The notes under the pieces are model-generated. The model saw only the letters and a list, made by a program, of their open reading frames with translations, had not been told where the DNA came from and made no database searches. Made by a program: the position numbers and the translations under genes. 64,000 nucleotides of DNA, taken from positions 1 through 64,000 of the forward strand of contig NZ_JAMBOF010000010.1 in assembly GCF_023715485.1 (NCBI RefSeq). The letters are read 5' to 3'. This document shows, one piece after another, positions 27,313 through 36,624 of this stretch; within the stretch, counting starts at the first letter, position 1, and each line of letters opens with the position of its first letter. This stretch comes from Mesobacillus subterraneus. Its GTDB lineage: Bacteria > Bacillota > Bacilli > Bacillales > Cytobacillaceae.

Positions 27313-28197
27313 CTAATTTACATTATCAGCGCTGTCGGTATTTCTTAAAAATTCACCAATGACCTTTAGATACTCTTCAGGCTCTTCCATATATGGCATA
27401 TGCGCACTTTCCTCAAACACATGGAACTCCGCCCCCGGCGTCAACCGGCTAAAATACTCCGTCGATTCAGGAGTCGCTTCATCATATCGGCCGCATGTAT
27501 ACAATGTCGGGCACTCGATCTCACCCAATTGCTGGGTACAATCGAATGTTTTAAGATTTCCCAGCACCGTAAATTCTGATGGTCCCCACATCGTCTGATA
27601 CACAACAGGATTTTTCATTCCGGCACCAGCCTTAAGCCATTCAAAATCAGGCTCGCCGCGGTAAACAAATTCCTTGCTGAACTCCCTGATCGCTGCCTTG
27701 AATTCCTCGGAATCGGTATCGCCGCTTTCTTCACAGCGTCTGATCGTCTCCTGCACGTCAACTGGAAGCTTGGCAATATTGCGTTTTTGGTCCTCTTCCC
27801 ACATTGGCGCACTCAAGCACGGGCTTGAGAAAATCACACTCTTCACTCCACTTGGCTTAGTCAGCACATATGCTGCCGCAAGAGTCGTTCCCCATGAATG
27901 ACCAAGGATATGTACTTCATCAAGCTTCAGCGCCTCTCGAACCTGGCCCAGTTCCTCAACAAAACGATCAATATTCCATAGGGAAACATCATCAGGGCGA
28001 TCCGATTTCCCGCAGCCGAGCTGGTCATACATGACAACCGGGCGATCCTTGCCCAGCTCCTTCAACCCTTTCAACGAATAAGTCGAAGACCCTGGCCCTC
28101 CATGTAAAAGAATAACCGGTGTCCCTTCTGCATCCTTATTGTAAATTTCATACCAGACCCTCCCGCCGGTAACCTCAACAAAACCTTCTTCGTACAT
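27313..28197 (-). CDS. Proline iminopeptidase (alpha/beta hydrolase)
   Basis: This is a 294-residue serine peptidase that removes N-terminal proline from small peptides. The oxyanion motif is HGGPGSSTY (residues 32-40), the nucleophile is Ser101 in GHSWGTT, the Asp is in CGRYDEATPE and the His in ESAHMPYMEEP. No signal peptide is seen. TTAGGAGGAA precedes the ATG. It is monocistronic. The 3' end of a related gene survives as a fragment at 9656-9775. Confidence 0.88.
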   Translation of the reverse strand: MYEEGFVEVTGGRVWYEIYNKDAEGTPVILLHGGPGSSTYSLKGLKELGKDRPVVMYDQLGCGKSDRPDDVSLWNIDRFVEELGQVREALKLDEVHILGHSWGTTLAAAYVLTKPSGVKSVIFSSPCLSAPMWEEDQKRNIAKLPVDVQETIRRCEESGDTDSEEFKAAIREFSKEFVYRGEPDFEWLKAGAGMKNPVVYQTMWGPSEFTVLGNLKTFDCTQQLGEIECPTLYTCGRYDEATPESTEYFSRLTPGAEFHVFEESAHMPYMEEPEEYLKVIGEFLRNTDSADNVN

Positions 28198-28326
28198 ATG
28201 TATTCCTCCTAATTCTATTAAATTAACAAATAGCTTTTTAAGTACGCTTCTTTTATCCCACTCTTATAAATTCGCCTCAATTAGGAAATTTCCTTTTTAC
28301 TAGAATTGAAGAAGCAATCAAAAAGA

Positions 28327-28353
28327 GAGTGTCCCAATCGGATTGAGACACTC
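28327..28353 (-). terminator. Rho-independent terminator
   Basis: GAGTGTCCCAAT pairs with ATTGaGACACTC, with one unpaired position, and the minus strand continues as TCTTTTTG. It ends the carboxypeptidase gene. Confidence 0.8.
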
Positions 28354-28367
28354 CCTTCTAAAATCCA

Positions 28368-29495
28368 TTAGTAGCCTAAGTCTGTGTTAACAGGTATAGT
28401 CCCAGCGTAATCAGTCAGATACCCTGCCAGAGGATAATACGGGATCTTATACCACTCATTTTCGTTTACATTCTCCACTTCACCGGTTACATAACCATAT
28501 ACCAGCGACTTCAATGCGAGGTAATTCTGCTTTGTCAGGTAGCCATTTGATTTTTGGCCAAGGCTTCCATCAGAAGTATTTCCTTTTGTTTCAAAGAATA
28601 CTGCTGGATGGCTATGTCCTTCAGGGTTCAGGTTGTTGTAGTTCAGCCCCATCATCATGGCTGACACAACCCCACCTCTGATATCGATATCGTAACCAAT
28701 TCCTTTTTCTCTATTAACACCGACCTGGTAACGGTCAATATGTGTATAGCCATAATCCTTCAGCTCATCATAGACATAGGCCATCATCTGCTTGGTGATT
28801 TTATTATAGCCGGTACCAGGCAGTGTTGGCCCATCCGGAGCAAGTGAGATTCCAAGAGAGAATGAAGTGGACTCGTTTGTTCCATAGACTTGCTTCAGCC
28901 CCTGATGATGAAGGTCGATTGCGAAATCAGGCTTAACGTCCGCCCAGTAGGCATAGACTACTTTTGATTCTACTGCTTCGAAACCCGTAAGAGTCCAATC
29001 ACGGTTTAAGTCGATCAATTTTCCGCTTTCAGCCAGTTTTGTATGGCGGATGTTCATTTCCGCTCCATCTGGATTATACATCGGGATGAAATAAAGAGTC
29101 GCTTCTTCAAGAACCCTCTCTACATCCTTCTCTCCGCTGTTCGCATAGGTCTTTAGAAGCTGGAGTGCTGCTTCAGTGACCAATTTCTCGTTTCCATGAA
29201 TTTGCGCCTGAATCCAGATTTTTTGAGGGCCTGTCCCCAATTTTGCGACATAAATGCTTCTGCCCTGTTCTGACTTTCCATACTGATCAAGAGTAGATAC
29301 CTCAACCTTTCCTTTGCTCGTTCTCTCGATGTCTTCAAGGATTTTGACAACGTCTGTGTAAGAGAGGGTACTGTTAATGTTTGTATTGCCGTTCGTTGAT
29401 GGCCCTCCAGGCTGGAGTGCTGCAAGTGATGTCGAGCTGAATGCAAGCATGAAGATCAATGCTGCGGTTGCGAAATTAATTATTCTCTTTATCAA
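28368..29495 (-). CDS. Secreted M14-family zinc carboxypeptidase
   Basis: This is a 375-residue exported metallopeptidase. The signal peptide covers about residues 1-26 (FATAALIFMLAFSSTSLAA). The zinc motif is HGNE (His100, Glu103), the substrate-binding part is YNPDGAEMNIRHT and LIDLNRDW, the third ligand is in DLHHQG, and the catalytic Glu is in FFETKGN. It probably trims peptides or cell-wall peptides outside the cell. The start is TTG with GGGG upstream. Monocistronic. Confidence 0.85.
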   Translation of the reverse strand: MIKRIINFATAALIFMLAFSSTSLAALQPGGPSTNGNTNINSTLSYTDVVKILEDIERTSKGKVEVSTLDQYGKSEQGRSIYVAKLGTGPQKIWIQAQIHGNEKLVTEAALQLLKTYANSGEKDVERVLEEATLYFIPMYNPDGAEMNIRHTKLAESGKLIDLNRDWTLTGFEAVESKVVYAYWADVKPDFAIDLHHQGLKQVYGTNESTSFSLGISLAPDGPTLPGTGYNKITKQMMAYVYDELKDYGYTHIDRYQVGVNREKGIGYDIDIRGGVVSAMMMGLNYNNLNPEGHSHPAVFFETKGNTSDGSLGQKSNGYLTKQNYLALKSLVYGYVTGEVENVNENEWYKIPYYPLAGYLTDYAGTIPVNTDLGY

Positions 29496-29708
29496 TTTAT
29501 GTATCCCCTTTCATAATGTCGTCGCCCCTTTTTAGACCTTTCGGGACGCTAAATAAATGATAAATTAACTTAGCAACATTTTAATAGTGTAAAAAGTATG
29601 AATCTTTAGACAATATGAGACAAGCTCTAAGATATGTCTTTGTACCTGTCATCAACCAAAAATTATCGGTAGATTAAGATAGGTACATCTCTGGGCGCAA
29701 TAAAAAAA

Positions 29709-29728
29709 ACAGCGAATTGATTCGCTGT
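29709..29728 (-). terminator. Rho-independent terminator
   Basis: ACAGCGAA, loop TTGA, TTCGCTGT, followed on the minus strand by eight T residues. It closes the EamA transcript after a possible small gene. Confidence 0.88.
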
Positions 29729-29729
29729 C

Positions 29730-29813
29730 TCACGATTTATGGAACGCTGGAATTGTCGCTGGTCTATTATTTAAAATAACTGGCCCCGTACTAATCGCTA
29801 TTATTTTTCTCAT
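29730..29813 (-). CDS. Possible 27-residue small protein
   Basis: A short frame begins MRKIIAISTGPVIL and ends FHKS. It has a strong ribosome binding site (AGGAGATCAT before ATG) about 18 bases after the EamA stop, and its stop codon abuts a strong terminator. No relatives are known to me. Placement between gene end and terminator is the main support. It is the only coding candidate in the 29496-29831 gap. Confidence 0.35.
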   Translation of the reverse strand: MRKIIAISTGPVILNNRPATIPAFHKS

Positions 29814-29831
29814 ATGATCTCCTGCAAAATT

Positions 29832-30752
29832 TTAAGCTTCTTCAGCCAATTGCACTGACTTCTTTTTTGTAAAAGAAGTAATGAATACTCCAATAAAGAC
29901 GAGACATCCACCAATGACTTGCGGCAAGGTAATAACCTCACCCAGCACCAGGAACGCAGCACCCGCACCAAACACCGGAATCAGATTCAAAGAGATCGAT
30001 GCTTTCGATGGGCCAATCATCGCGACCGCTCGATTCCACAGCAAGAACGAACAAATCGATGGAAAGATCCCTATGTAAAATAACGCGCTCCACTCGCCAA
30101 GCGTCAACGCATCAACCGGCTCAACTGCCAGCTCCACTGCGACCGCAGGAATCATCAACAGAAAACCAATCGCAAGCGTGAAACCGAAAATCGCCAGCGA
30201 AGGCATCTTCCCGGAAAGCTTTTTGATAAAAATAGAGTACAAAGCCCACGAAATTACAGCCAACACCATAATTAAGTCGCCCGTATTAAACTGTAAAGCA
30301 ATCATTCTCTCAAATGAGCCATGTGTGATGACAAACAGCACTCCAATAAACGAAATCGCCATTGACACCCAGTACTTCAGCTCCATTTTCTCCCCAATCA
30401 AAAGCGCAGATAAAAGGAAAATGAATAATGGACTCGTGCTGTTCAACAACGTCGCATTGATCGCAGACGTATAATTGACCGCCCAATAAATCAACAGATT
30501 AAACCCAATTACTCCAGTCACCGCCAGGAAAACAAGCATCTTTAAATTTTCTCGTAACGCAGCCATCTCCCGTTTGAAAAGCCTGATGATTACTGGTGAC
30601 ATAATCAGGACACCAATCGCCAAGCGAATGAAAGAAATCGTCACCGGCGGAAGGGAACCAGCAAGGAACTTACCAGCCACCGCATTGCCGCCCCAAAAAA
30701 ATGCAGCTCCAACCAGGAGTAAGTACGGAGCGTTTCCCAGTCTCTGGACCAT
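29832..30752 (-). CDS. EamA/DMT-family transporter
   Basis: This is a 306-residue inner-membrane protein with ten predicted helices in two EamA repeats, typical of drug/metabolite exporters (RhaT/YdcZ type). The first repeat starts APYLLLVGAAFFWGGNAVAGKF and the second ends LVFLGEVITLPQVIGGCLVFIGVFI-like. The substrate is unknown; relatives export amino acids or other metabolites. GGGAGGGAG precedes the ATG. Confidence 0.9.
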   Translation of the reverse strand: MVQRLGNAPYLLLVGAAFFWGGNAVAGKFLAGSLPPVTISFIRLAIGVLIMSPVIIRLFKREMAALRENLKMLVFLAVTGVIGFNLLIYWAVNYTSAINATLLNSTSPLFIFLLSALLIGEKMELKYWVSMAISFIGVLFVITHGSFERMIALQFNTGDLIMVLAVISWALYSIFIKKLSGKMPSLAIFGFTLAIGFLLMIPAVAVELAVEPVDALTLGEWSALFYIGIFPSICSFLLWNRAVAMIGPSKASISLNLIPVFGAGAAFLVLGEVITLPQVIGGCLVFIGVFITSFTKKKSVQLAEEA

Positions 30753-30855
30753 GGCATTCTCCCTCCCTTTTTTTATATTGTATAGGAAAAATATCCAATC
30801 TGGATAAAATTTTTGAAATAATAAGAAAAACCGAAATCAAGAAACTGATTCCGGT

Positions 30856-31308
30856 TCAATAGCTGCTATTGTATTGATTCAATTTTCCCCGCAAAACGGT
30901 TAATTGCTTCATCAATAGCTCATATTCTTCATACTCGATATTGCACAGTTTCAATTCAGTGGCGATTTTTTGCACAATGGCTTCTTTTTCTTCTAACGCT
31001 TTCCGTTGAACGAAGATGCAAACCTTTCTTTCATCTACGGTGGAACGCTCCCGTTTCACCCAGCCACTCGCTTCCATTCTTTTAATCATCGGGGTCAATG
31101 TACCAGTTCCCAGGTTCAGCTTTTCCCCTAGCTCTTTTACGGACAGACCATCCTTCTCCCACAATGCCAATAATACTAAATACTGGGGATAGGTGATACC
31201 GAAAGAATCCAGCGCTTTAGAATATAATTTGTTAAACTGGCTTCCCGCCTCATAGACGGCAAAGCACAGTTGATTTTCAAGAGTTAAAAAATCGTCCAAG
31301 CGTCTCAT
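30856..31308 (-). CDS. ohrR: OhrR-type MarR regulator
   Basis: This is a 150-residue winged-helix repressor of the organic-peroxide-sensing type. Cys15 in ENQLCFAVYEA is the OhrR sensing cysteine; the recognition helix is LNLGTGTLTPMIKRMEA and the wing is RERSTVDERKV. Oxidation of Cys15 releases DNA. It lies 12 bases downstream of a glutathione peroxidase gene, and an OhrR-type operator is found upstream of that gene, so the pair is probably self-regulated. The ribosome binding site is weak, suggesting coupling to the upstream gene. Confidence 0.88.
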   Translation of the reverse strand: MRRLDDFLTLENQLCFAVYEAGSQFNKLYSKALDSFGITYPQYLVLLALWEKDGLSVKELGEKLNLGTGTLTPMIKRMEASGWVKRERSTVDERKVCIFVQRKALEEKEAIVQKIATELKLCNIEYEEYELLMKQLTVLRGKLNQYNSSY

Positions 31309-31320
31309 CCTTCACACAGC

Positions 31321-31797
31321 TTATAATAGTTCGGCGATATCTTGCTCAATTTTACTAGGTTCAGTCGTCGGAGCATAGCGTTTAATCACCTGGCCTTTAC
31401 GATTGACAAGGAACTTCGTGAAATTCCATTTAATATCCTTCGTAAGCAATCCGCCTTTTTGCTCCTTTAAAAATGTAAAAAGAGGATCTGCGTCAGCACC
31501 ATTCACATCAATCTTCGCAAACATCGGAAAGGACACTCCGTAATTCAGCTGGCAAAACTCAGTCGTTTCCTCAATATTGTCATACTCCTGATTGTTAAAC
31601 TGGCCACATGGAAAACCCAGAATTTCCAGTCCTTTTTCGTGGTGCTTTTCATACAGTTCCTGAAGCCCAGTAAATTGAGGCGTCAATCCGCATTTACTTG
31701 CCGTGTTCACAATCAGCAATGGCTTGCCTGCATAATCACCGATCGATTTATTCTCGCCATTCGTCTTTTTAACGGTAAAATCATAGACAGTATTCAT
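31321..31797 (-). CDS. Glutathione peroxidase family thiol peroxidase
   Basis: This is a 158-residue peroxidase of the BsaA/GPx family. Peroxidatic Cys36 is in NTASKCGLTP, and Gln and Trp of the active site are in GFPCGQFNNQE and DIKWNFTKFLV. In Bacillaceae these enzymes usually use thioredoxin rather than glutathione. TAGGAGG supports the start. It leads the ohrR operon. Confidence 0.9.
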   Translation of the reverse strand: MNTVYDFTVKKTNGENKSIGDYAGKPLLIVNTASKCGLTPQFTGLQELYEKHHEKGLEILGFPCGQFNNQEYDNIEETTEFCQLNYGVSFPMFAKIDVNGADADPLFTFLKEQKGGLLTKDIKWNFTKFLVNRKGQVIKRYAPTTEPSKIEQDIAELL

Positions 31798-31832
31798 GAG
31801 AAATTCCTCCTAAATCACAAATTTATATCGTG

Positions 31833-31847
31833 TACGATTAAATCGTA
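31833..31847. promoter_or_regulatory. OhrR-type operator
   Basis: TACGATTAAATCGTA is a perfect 15-bp palindrome 36 bases upstream of the peroxidase gene. It resembles the TACAATT-AATTGTA box of Bacillus OhrR with one symmetric base change. Confidence 0.75.
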
Positions 31848-31902
31848 TCAGATTTTATTTTCACCTTCAAATTTTAATGTGTTGTTCATGCTAAAAAAAT
31901 AA

Positions 31903-31925
31903 AAGGCAACGCTGCCGCATTGCCC
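31903..31925 (-). terminator. Possible terminator in a long gap
   Basis: AAAGGCAA and TTGCCCTTT form a short stem, with a T-rich run after it on the minus strand. It is about 370 bases downstream of the coiled-coil gene. The gap 31926-32296 shows no other feature I can support. Confidence 0.4.
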
Positions 31926-32296
31926 TTTCTAACAAAAAAATGGATCTATCTTTAAACTGTTTCTGTGACCCAATTGCTCTATTCATTTTAAAAATAGGTA
32001 GCACAGAAAGAAAAATAAATCTTGCTAAAATGCAAAAGTATAATTTGGAGTAATCGATATAAGGCGGAAAGCAATATATGAATTTTCGGTGTTAGAGCGA
32101 GAGGAATGAGAAAATACGGATGGATTCTAGTTAGCTGTGGAACCGGCTAGTGATTATGTTGCTTCTAAATTAATAGTGCCATAAATGATAGATAGAAAAT
32201 GTAGCTATACGAATTACAAGCCAAAAATATGAAGTGAAGATAAACGTAGAAGCCAAGAAGAATTTCCTTGTGCCAATTACAAAGTTTATAGGTAGC

Positions 32297-32788
32297 TTAA
32301 TTTTGTGCATTTTTTTCTAAATTATAGATTCGCTTGTCCATCTCAGTTAATCTGTTATTCATGTAATCAGCTTCAAAATCAGTTTTCTTCTTATTCGCTT
32401 TCAATATTCCAATAACATCTTCTCTTTGAGAAATTTCAATTCGATTTACCGTTTCTTTGATTACATGAATGTCTGTTTTTGCATCTTTAAGATCTTTTTG
32501 GACTTCGGTTAACTCCTTTCTTACATCTGTTAAGCCCTGTTGCACTCCTGTTAAATCATTTCTTACTTCTGATAAATCATCTCTTACTTCTGTTAAGCCC
32601 TGTTGCACTCCTGTTAATTCATTTCTTACTTCTGCTAAGCCCTGTTGCACTCCTGTTAAATCATTTTTCACTTCTGCTAAGCCCCGTTGCACTCCTGTTA
32701 AATCATTTTTCACTTCTGCTAAGCCCTGTTGCACTCCAGTTAAATCATTTTTTACTTCTAATAATATTTCCAGTATTTGTTTCTCCAT
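32297..32788 (-). CDS. Coiled-coil protein with 14-residue repeats
   Basis: This is a 163-residue protein built mostly of a 14-residue repeat of the form EVKNDLTGVQQGLA, seen about six to eight times from residue 8 to 105, with conserved Leu and Val at heptad positions. It should form a long coiled coil. A different helix follows (DIHVIKETVNRIEISQRED) and then a Lys-rich tail. The 42-bp DNA repeat is nearly identical between copies, so repeat number may vary between strains. AAGGAGGTG precedes the ATG. Function unknown. Confidence 0.7.
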   Translation of the reverse strand: MEKQILEILLEVKNDLTGVQQGLAEVKNDLTGVQRGLAEVKNDLTGVQQGLAEVRNELTGVQQGLTEVRDDLSEVRNDLTGVQQGLTDVRKELTEVQKDLKDAKTDIHVIKETVNRIEISQREDVIGILKANKKKTDFEADYMNNRLTEMDKRIYNLEKNAQN

Positions 32789-32936
32789 CTCTGTTCACCT
32801 CCTTGACTAATATTATAAGACATTTTTAAATTCCTTACTATCTTAATTGTCTTCCTCAAAAGGCGAAAGTTTCACTAATAATCATAGTGATGCTTTCGCC
32901 ACATTGATGCAGGCATTCCAAGCTTTTTTCATTAGG

Positions 32937-33497
32937 CTATAAATCAAATTTTTCCTTAATGATCGTTGCTACTTGTTCAGCACTTAAGTTCGTATTGTTG
33001 ATCTTGATATAGTTAGGGAATTTGATTTCACCTTCCAATGAATTCAATCTATGCTTCTCCATTGTCCGTTTCAAGTCATTTTCTGACCATTCAAGATCTC
33101 TTTTTTTAGGCTTGTGTTCAAGTCTATTTGGAGTTTTATTCCGCTCGAGTCTCTCTTCTAAGTCAGCCTCTAATTCTACATAGTAGACAGCGCCGCCTCT
33201 GGACTCAAAAAGCTGAGAGAGTCGCTCAACGTAATCCCAATCAGACTTCATATCAAACATCCACACATAAGTGAATATCATTCCATACAAATCACTCTTT
33301 GAAACCTCTTCAAAGATCTCCTGACGAAACAATTTTACTAATCTTTTTCCTTCCTTTGTACTGTAATCAAAAAAATGATTAACCAAGTCAATCGTCATAT
33401 GGTTATGAAAAAGTTTTAAATCCGTTATTTTCGCTAATTCCTGTCCGACTGTCATTTTTCCAACCGCTTGTGGTCCAAATACGTGAACAAATTTCAT
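32937..33497 (-). CDS. Small P-loop kinase-like ATPase
   Basis: This is a 186-residue protein with a Walker A-like GPQAVGKMTVG near residue 8, similar to shikimate-kinase-like or AAA_18 nucleoside kinases. It has VYYVELEADLEERLERNKT, a typical LID-like region. The substrate is unknown. A GTG at 33503 lies within the ribosome binding site; the ATG at 33497 with GGGGGAG upstream is preferred. Monocistronic. Confidence 0.65.
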   Translation of the reverse strand: MKFVHVFGPQAVGKMTVGQELAKITDLKLFHNHMTIDLVNHFFDYSTKEGKRLVKLFRQEIFEEVSKSDLYGMIFTYVWMFDMKSDWDYVERLSQLFESRGGAVYYVELEADLEERLERNKTPNRLEHKPKKRDLEWSENDLKRTMEKHRLNSLEGEIKFPNYIKINNTNLSAEQVATIIKEKFDL

Positions 33498-33733
33498 AGA
33501 CACTCCCCCTTTTTTTAAAAATAATCTCTATGAAAATATTAGCATAATTTTACAAAAATTCTTTAAGTTTTCTTTTCAAACATAGCAAGAACCTGCTGAT
33601 TTTTAAATTTCAATATGCTGGTCTTTTCATTGAAAAAAAAGGAAATGCACATGACGTGAATTCCCTCCCCTACCATATTTCACTTTTCGGCATTGCCATT
33701 AGGCTTTAATATCCCGAACCCTCAAGTCAAATC

Positions 33734-34806
33734 TTAAATGAACTTCTGCCAATTAAAAAATCTTTTTCCGAAAACAATGGATGCAATTTCGCGCGAAATC
33801 GTGCCTAATTTCGTCTTCCCTTGATTGTTAGTCAAAATAATGATGGTTAGATCATCGTCAATAAATCGAGCGAACTCTGCTTTGTGTCCTGCAAGCCCTC
33901 CAGCGTGCTGTATCATTTTATGATTAAAACTAATCTTATTGTCTATAACGTGCCACCCGTATCCATATTTAGCGGCGCCAAATGGAGCACTCTTCATGTA
34001 CCCGGTCTGCATTTTAGCTGTTGCCTCTTCACTTAATAACACGTGATTGTTTATGGCTTGATTGTATTTCTCCATGTCGCTGACCGTACTCGTAATATCT
34101 CCTGCTGCAAATGTTAAGCTGTCATGGAAGTTCCTTGTTGGTTTTTCCATATTTTCATATCCGAATGCATAATCAGCAGTACTGTTCAAGAAGCCACTGC
34201 TTTTCATATCGGCTTTTTCAAAAATATTCTCTTTCACATAATCCTGATAGTTTTGTCCAGAAACGCTTTGGATGATCGATCCTAAAAGAAGATAATTGGA
34301 ATTAGAATAAGCATATTTTTCGCCTGGTTTAAATTCAAGTTCTTTATTTTTAATCTGCTCTATTATTTCATTCGGTGAATGTTCGTTTTTATTGTCAACC
34401 ACATTTAACAGCTCTGGTATTCCTGAACTATGAGTAAGGAGATGGTGAATCGTAATATCATCCCAGTTGGAAAACCCTGAACATATTTTGATAACGGCTG
34501 TTCCACCGATAGTTTCCCCTCTTCTTCAAGTTGAAGAATGCTAATTGCTGTAAACGATTTAGTAAGGGATCCAATCGGAAAGACGGTATCTATGGTGTTT
34601 TTAATGTTTTGTTCTTTGTTTGCAAGTCCGTAAGCCTTTTGAAAAAGTATTTCATCGCCATCTGCTACAAGAATCGTTCCGTTGAAATTCACCTCTGCTG
34701 CTTTTTCATCAATGAATTCTTCTAAGTCAGTATGAGAAGTGCTCCAAAACAAATAAAAGCATAAACCAATAAATAACCCTGCAGCTACCTTCAAAAAAAC
34801 CTTCAC
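33734..34806 (-). pseudogene. Serine hydrolase (class C beta-lactamase family), frameshifted
   Basis: The two reading frames make one family protein. The upstream part starts at GTG 34806 (GGGGGAG upstream) with a membrane anchor (VFLKVAAGLFIGLCFYLFW) and the catalytic SLTK motif in FPIGSLTKSFTAI. Near 34455-34470 one base appears missing. Restoring it joins KYVQGFP to WDDITIHHLLTHSSGIPEL. The downstream part has the YSN motif (YAYSNSNYLLLG) and HAGGLAGHKAEF. A single-base deletion or a sequencing error are equally possible. The intact protein would be an exported esterase or D-Ala carboxypeptidase-like enzyme. Confidence 0.82.
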
Positions 34807-35093
34807 AGTAACTCCCCCTAAAAAATATACAGATAAGGCATCTGGAAATCCTTCATTCTGTCTCATTCATATGCTTTCTAACGCATTTCCATTCTTTCTG
34901 TCTAGGTCTATTATACCAGCACGATGGAATATTACGGTAAAAAATTCGCGAGTAAATTAATGAACAGCACAGGAATAGGTATCATTCTTTCTATATGGTT
35001 AACCGTCACAAAACAGACACAATATTCCCCTATCCACCCTGTCCCCTTTCCCTGCCCATCTGTATATAGACAGTGAAAGGGCGGTGCAAAAAG

Positions 35094-35887
35094 ATGACAA
35101 TTAAATCAGGGGTCATTGAAGGTTTTGAAGAGTATTCACAGTTCAGTTCGCTGGAGGAATTCAATCGTCATTTGGAAATGTGGCTGGCTGTACATAAGCA
35201 TGATTTTTCAAAAGGAGAGCTAGTAGGGTTAAAGAGGCTGTCCAGGTTTGCGGCAAAAATTCCAGGCGTCAGCAATGCAAAAATCGGGACGGTGCTGAAA
35301 GCGATTCATGAGGAATACAACGAACTCGGCATTTCTCGTTCCACTTTAAAAGAATGATCATAAAAGCTAGCAATCTGGGAATCTTCACAGTTTACGAAAC
35401 TGAACGGAAGAACGGTTCACAATCTAGCAATCTATACGTATTCAATCGTTTTCCCAGCAATGAACCACCAAAAAAGGAAAAACTGAACCACCATAATAAA
35501 ACTATTATTCTTTCTGAAACTAAAACTATAAAGAATAATAAACGTGAAGTAACGGCACCTCAACAAGAAATCACCAAAGCACCAGCAGACCATCTATTCG
35601 TCAGCGACAGGATCCCTAAGCCATTCGTCGAACTGGCAAAATACTTCTTTCCAAGCGCAAAGGCCATCGAAGAATTCTGGAAAATGACAACCATTGCAGC
35701 CTACAAAAATAACCAGGAAAACGAGACAGATACCATTCTGTCCGTTTCCCTGGAGTCTTTTAAGCAGCTAGTTCGTAAAATGAAGTCAAACGTAATGGTG
35801 AAAAATCCCCTTGCCTACTACACTGGCATTCTGAATAAGAAGTTTCAGGATATTTATTTTTCGGAGCTTTTTGAGATGGGGTTTTAA
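35094..35887 (+). pseudogene. Helix-turn-helix cytosolic protein, split by -1 frameshift
   Basis: An N-terminal part of 87 residues (35094-35357; EEFNRHLEMWLAVHKHDFSKG, then KLRSRFAAKIPGVSNAKIG-like) and a C-terminal part of 177 residues (35354-35887) together match a Bacillus helix-turn-helix protein family of about 250-290 residues as I recall it. At 35345-35357 the first frame ends STLKE-stop; one extra A in the AAAA run would give STLKRMIIKASNLGIFTVY without a break. The frames overlap as ATGA, so translational coupling could still make both halves. ATG at 35094 is preferred over GTG 35073 because AAAGGGCGG lies seven bases upstream of it. Confidence 0.65.
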
Positions 35888-35915
35888 ATTGTTTTCTCAG
35901 ATCTATTCTTTATCA

Positions 35916-36494
35916 TTAGGAGTGGCTTATGAAATGATGGACTTTGACGTTGTGCCAAATAGCTTTCCAATTCTTTTTGATCAACCGTTCCTCATAAATC
36001 GCTGCACGTTCTTTTGTTTCTGTAAAAAAAGGAGTAGGTTTCACTTCCAAATGAAGGACATCATTCAACCCACACGGAGCGGTAAGAACCAAATGATTAT
36101 CCTTGTCCAGCTTCACACCGAGAGCCGTCGCAGTTTCCGGAAACTTGGAGATGGCATCTTCAGATGAAGTATACGGAGGAATATCATTGATGACATGCAT
36201 CCTAGCCTGATTCTTAACAGACCAGGGAATACCAGGCAAGATACTCATCAACTTTTTCTCCAATTCCTTTTCGTAATCCTCATCTATTCTTGCGGCATCA
36301 AAATAAATAACATCAACATCAGGAGTCAACGTCCGATCCTTAAACCCGTGCAGCGCATCCCAGACTTTCGAGCGGACAAACCCGGCACAGATCCACCAGT
36401 CAGGCAAATCCAGTGTGCTAGCAGCTTTGATAATCTGCATCATTGTTTCATCACTTTGTATTAACTTTAGAACATCATCTTTGCTTCTCAACAT
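35916..36494 (-). CDS. DUF925-type nucleotidyltransferase family protein
   Basis: This is a 192-residue protein resembling COG3575. The helix WWICAGFVRSKVWDALHG and the acidic motif LTPDVDVIYFDA (residues 57-67) look like the two metal-binding acids of the polymerase beta nucleotidyltransferase fold. C-terminal YEERLIKKNWKAIWHNVKVHH is typical of the family. No substrate is known. GGGGGA is upstream. Monocistronic. Confidence 0.8.
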   Translation of the reverse strand: MLRSKDDVLKLIQSDETMMQIIKAASTLDLPDWWICAGFVRSKVWDALHGFKDRTLTPDVDVIYFDAARIDEDYEKELEKKLMSILPGIPWSVKNQARMHVINDIPPYTSSEDAISKFPETATALGVKLDKDNHLVLTAPCGLNDVLHLEVKPTPFFTETKERAAIYEERLIKKNWKAIWHNVKVHHFISHS

Positions 36495-36583
36495 TACGAA
36501 TTTAATCCCCCTACATTAACGGAACATATATTCTTATATTAACACTAAATAAGTACAGTACTTAGCACTATACTGCGAAAAAA

Positions 36584-36610
36584 GAAGCACAGGGTACGTC
36601 CCCGCGCTTC
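36584..36610. repeat. Dispersed GCACAGG hairpin repeat, copy 1
   Basis: GAAGCACAGGGTACGTCCC followed by CGCGCTTC folds as an imperfect stem (GAAGC with GCTTC, GGG with CCC). Related copies lie at 38027-38053 and 38717-38749, all between genes. Confidence 0.6.
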
Positions 36611-36624
36611 AGGAATAACAAAAA

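Noticed and set aside
32469-32810. Cys/Thr-rich plus-strand frame
   Set aside because: It is the antisense of the 14-residue coiled-coil repeats.
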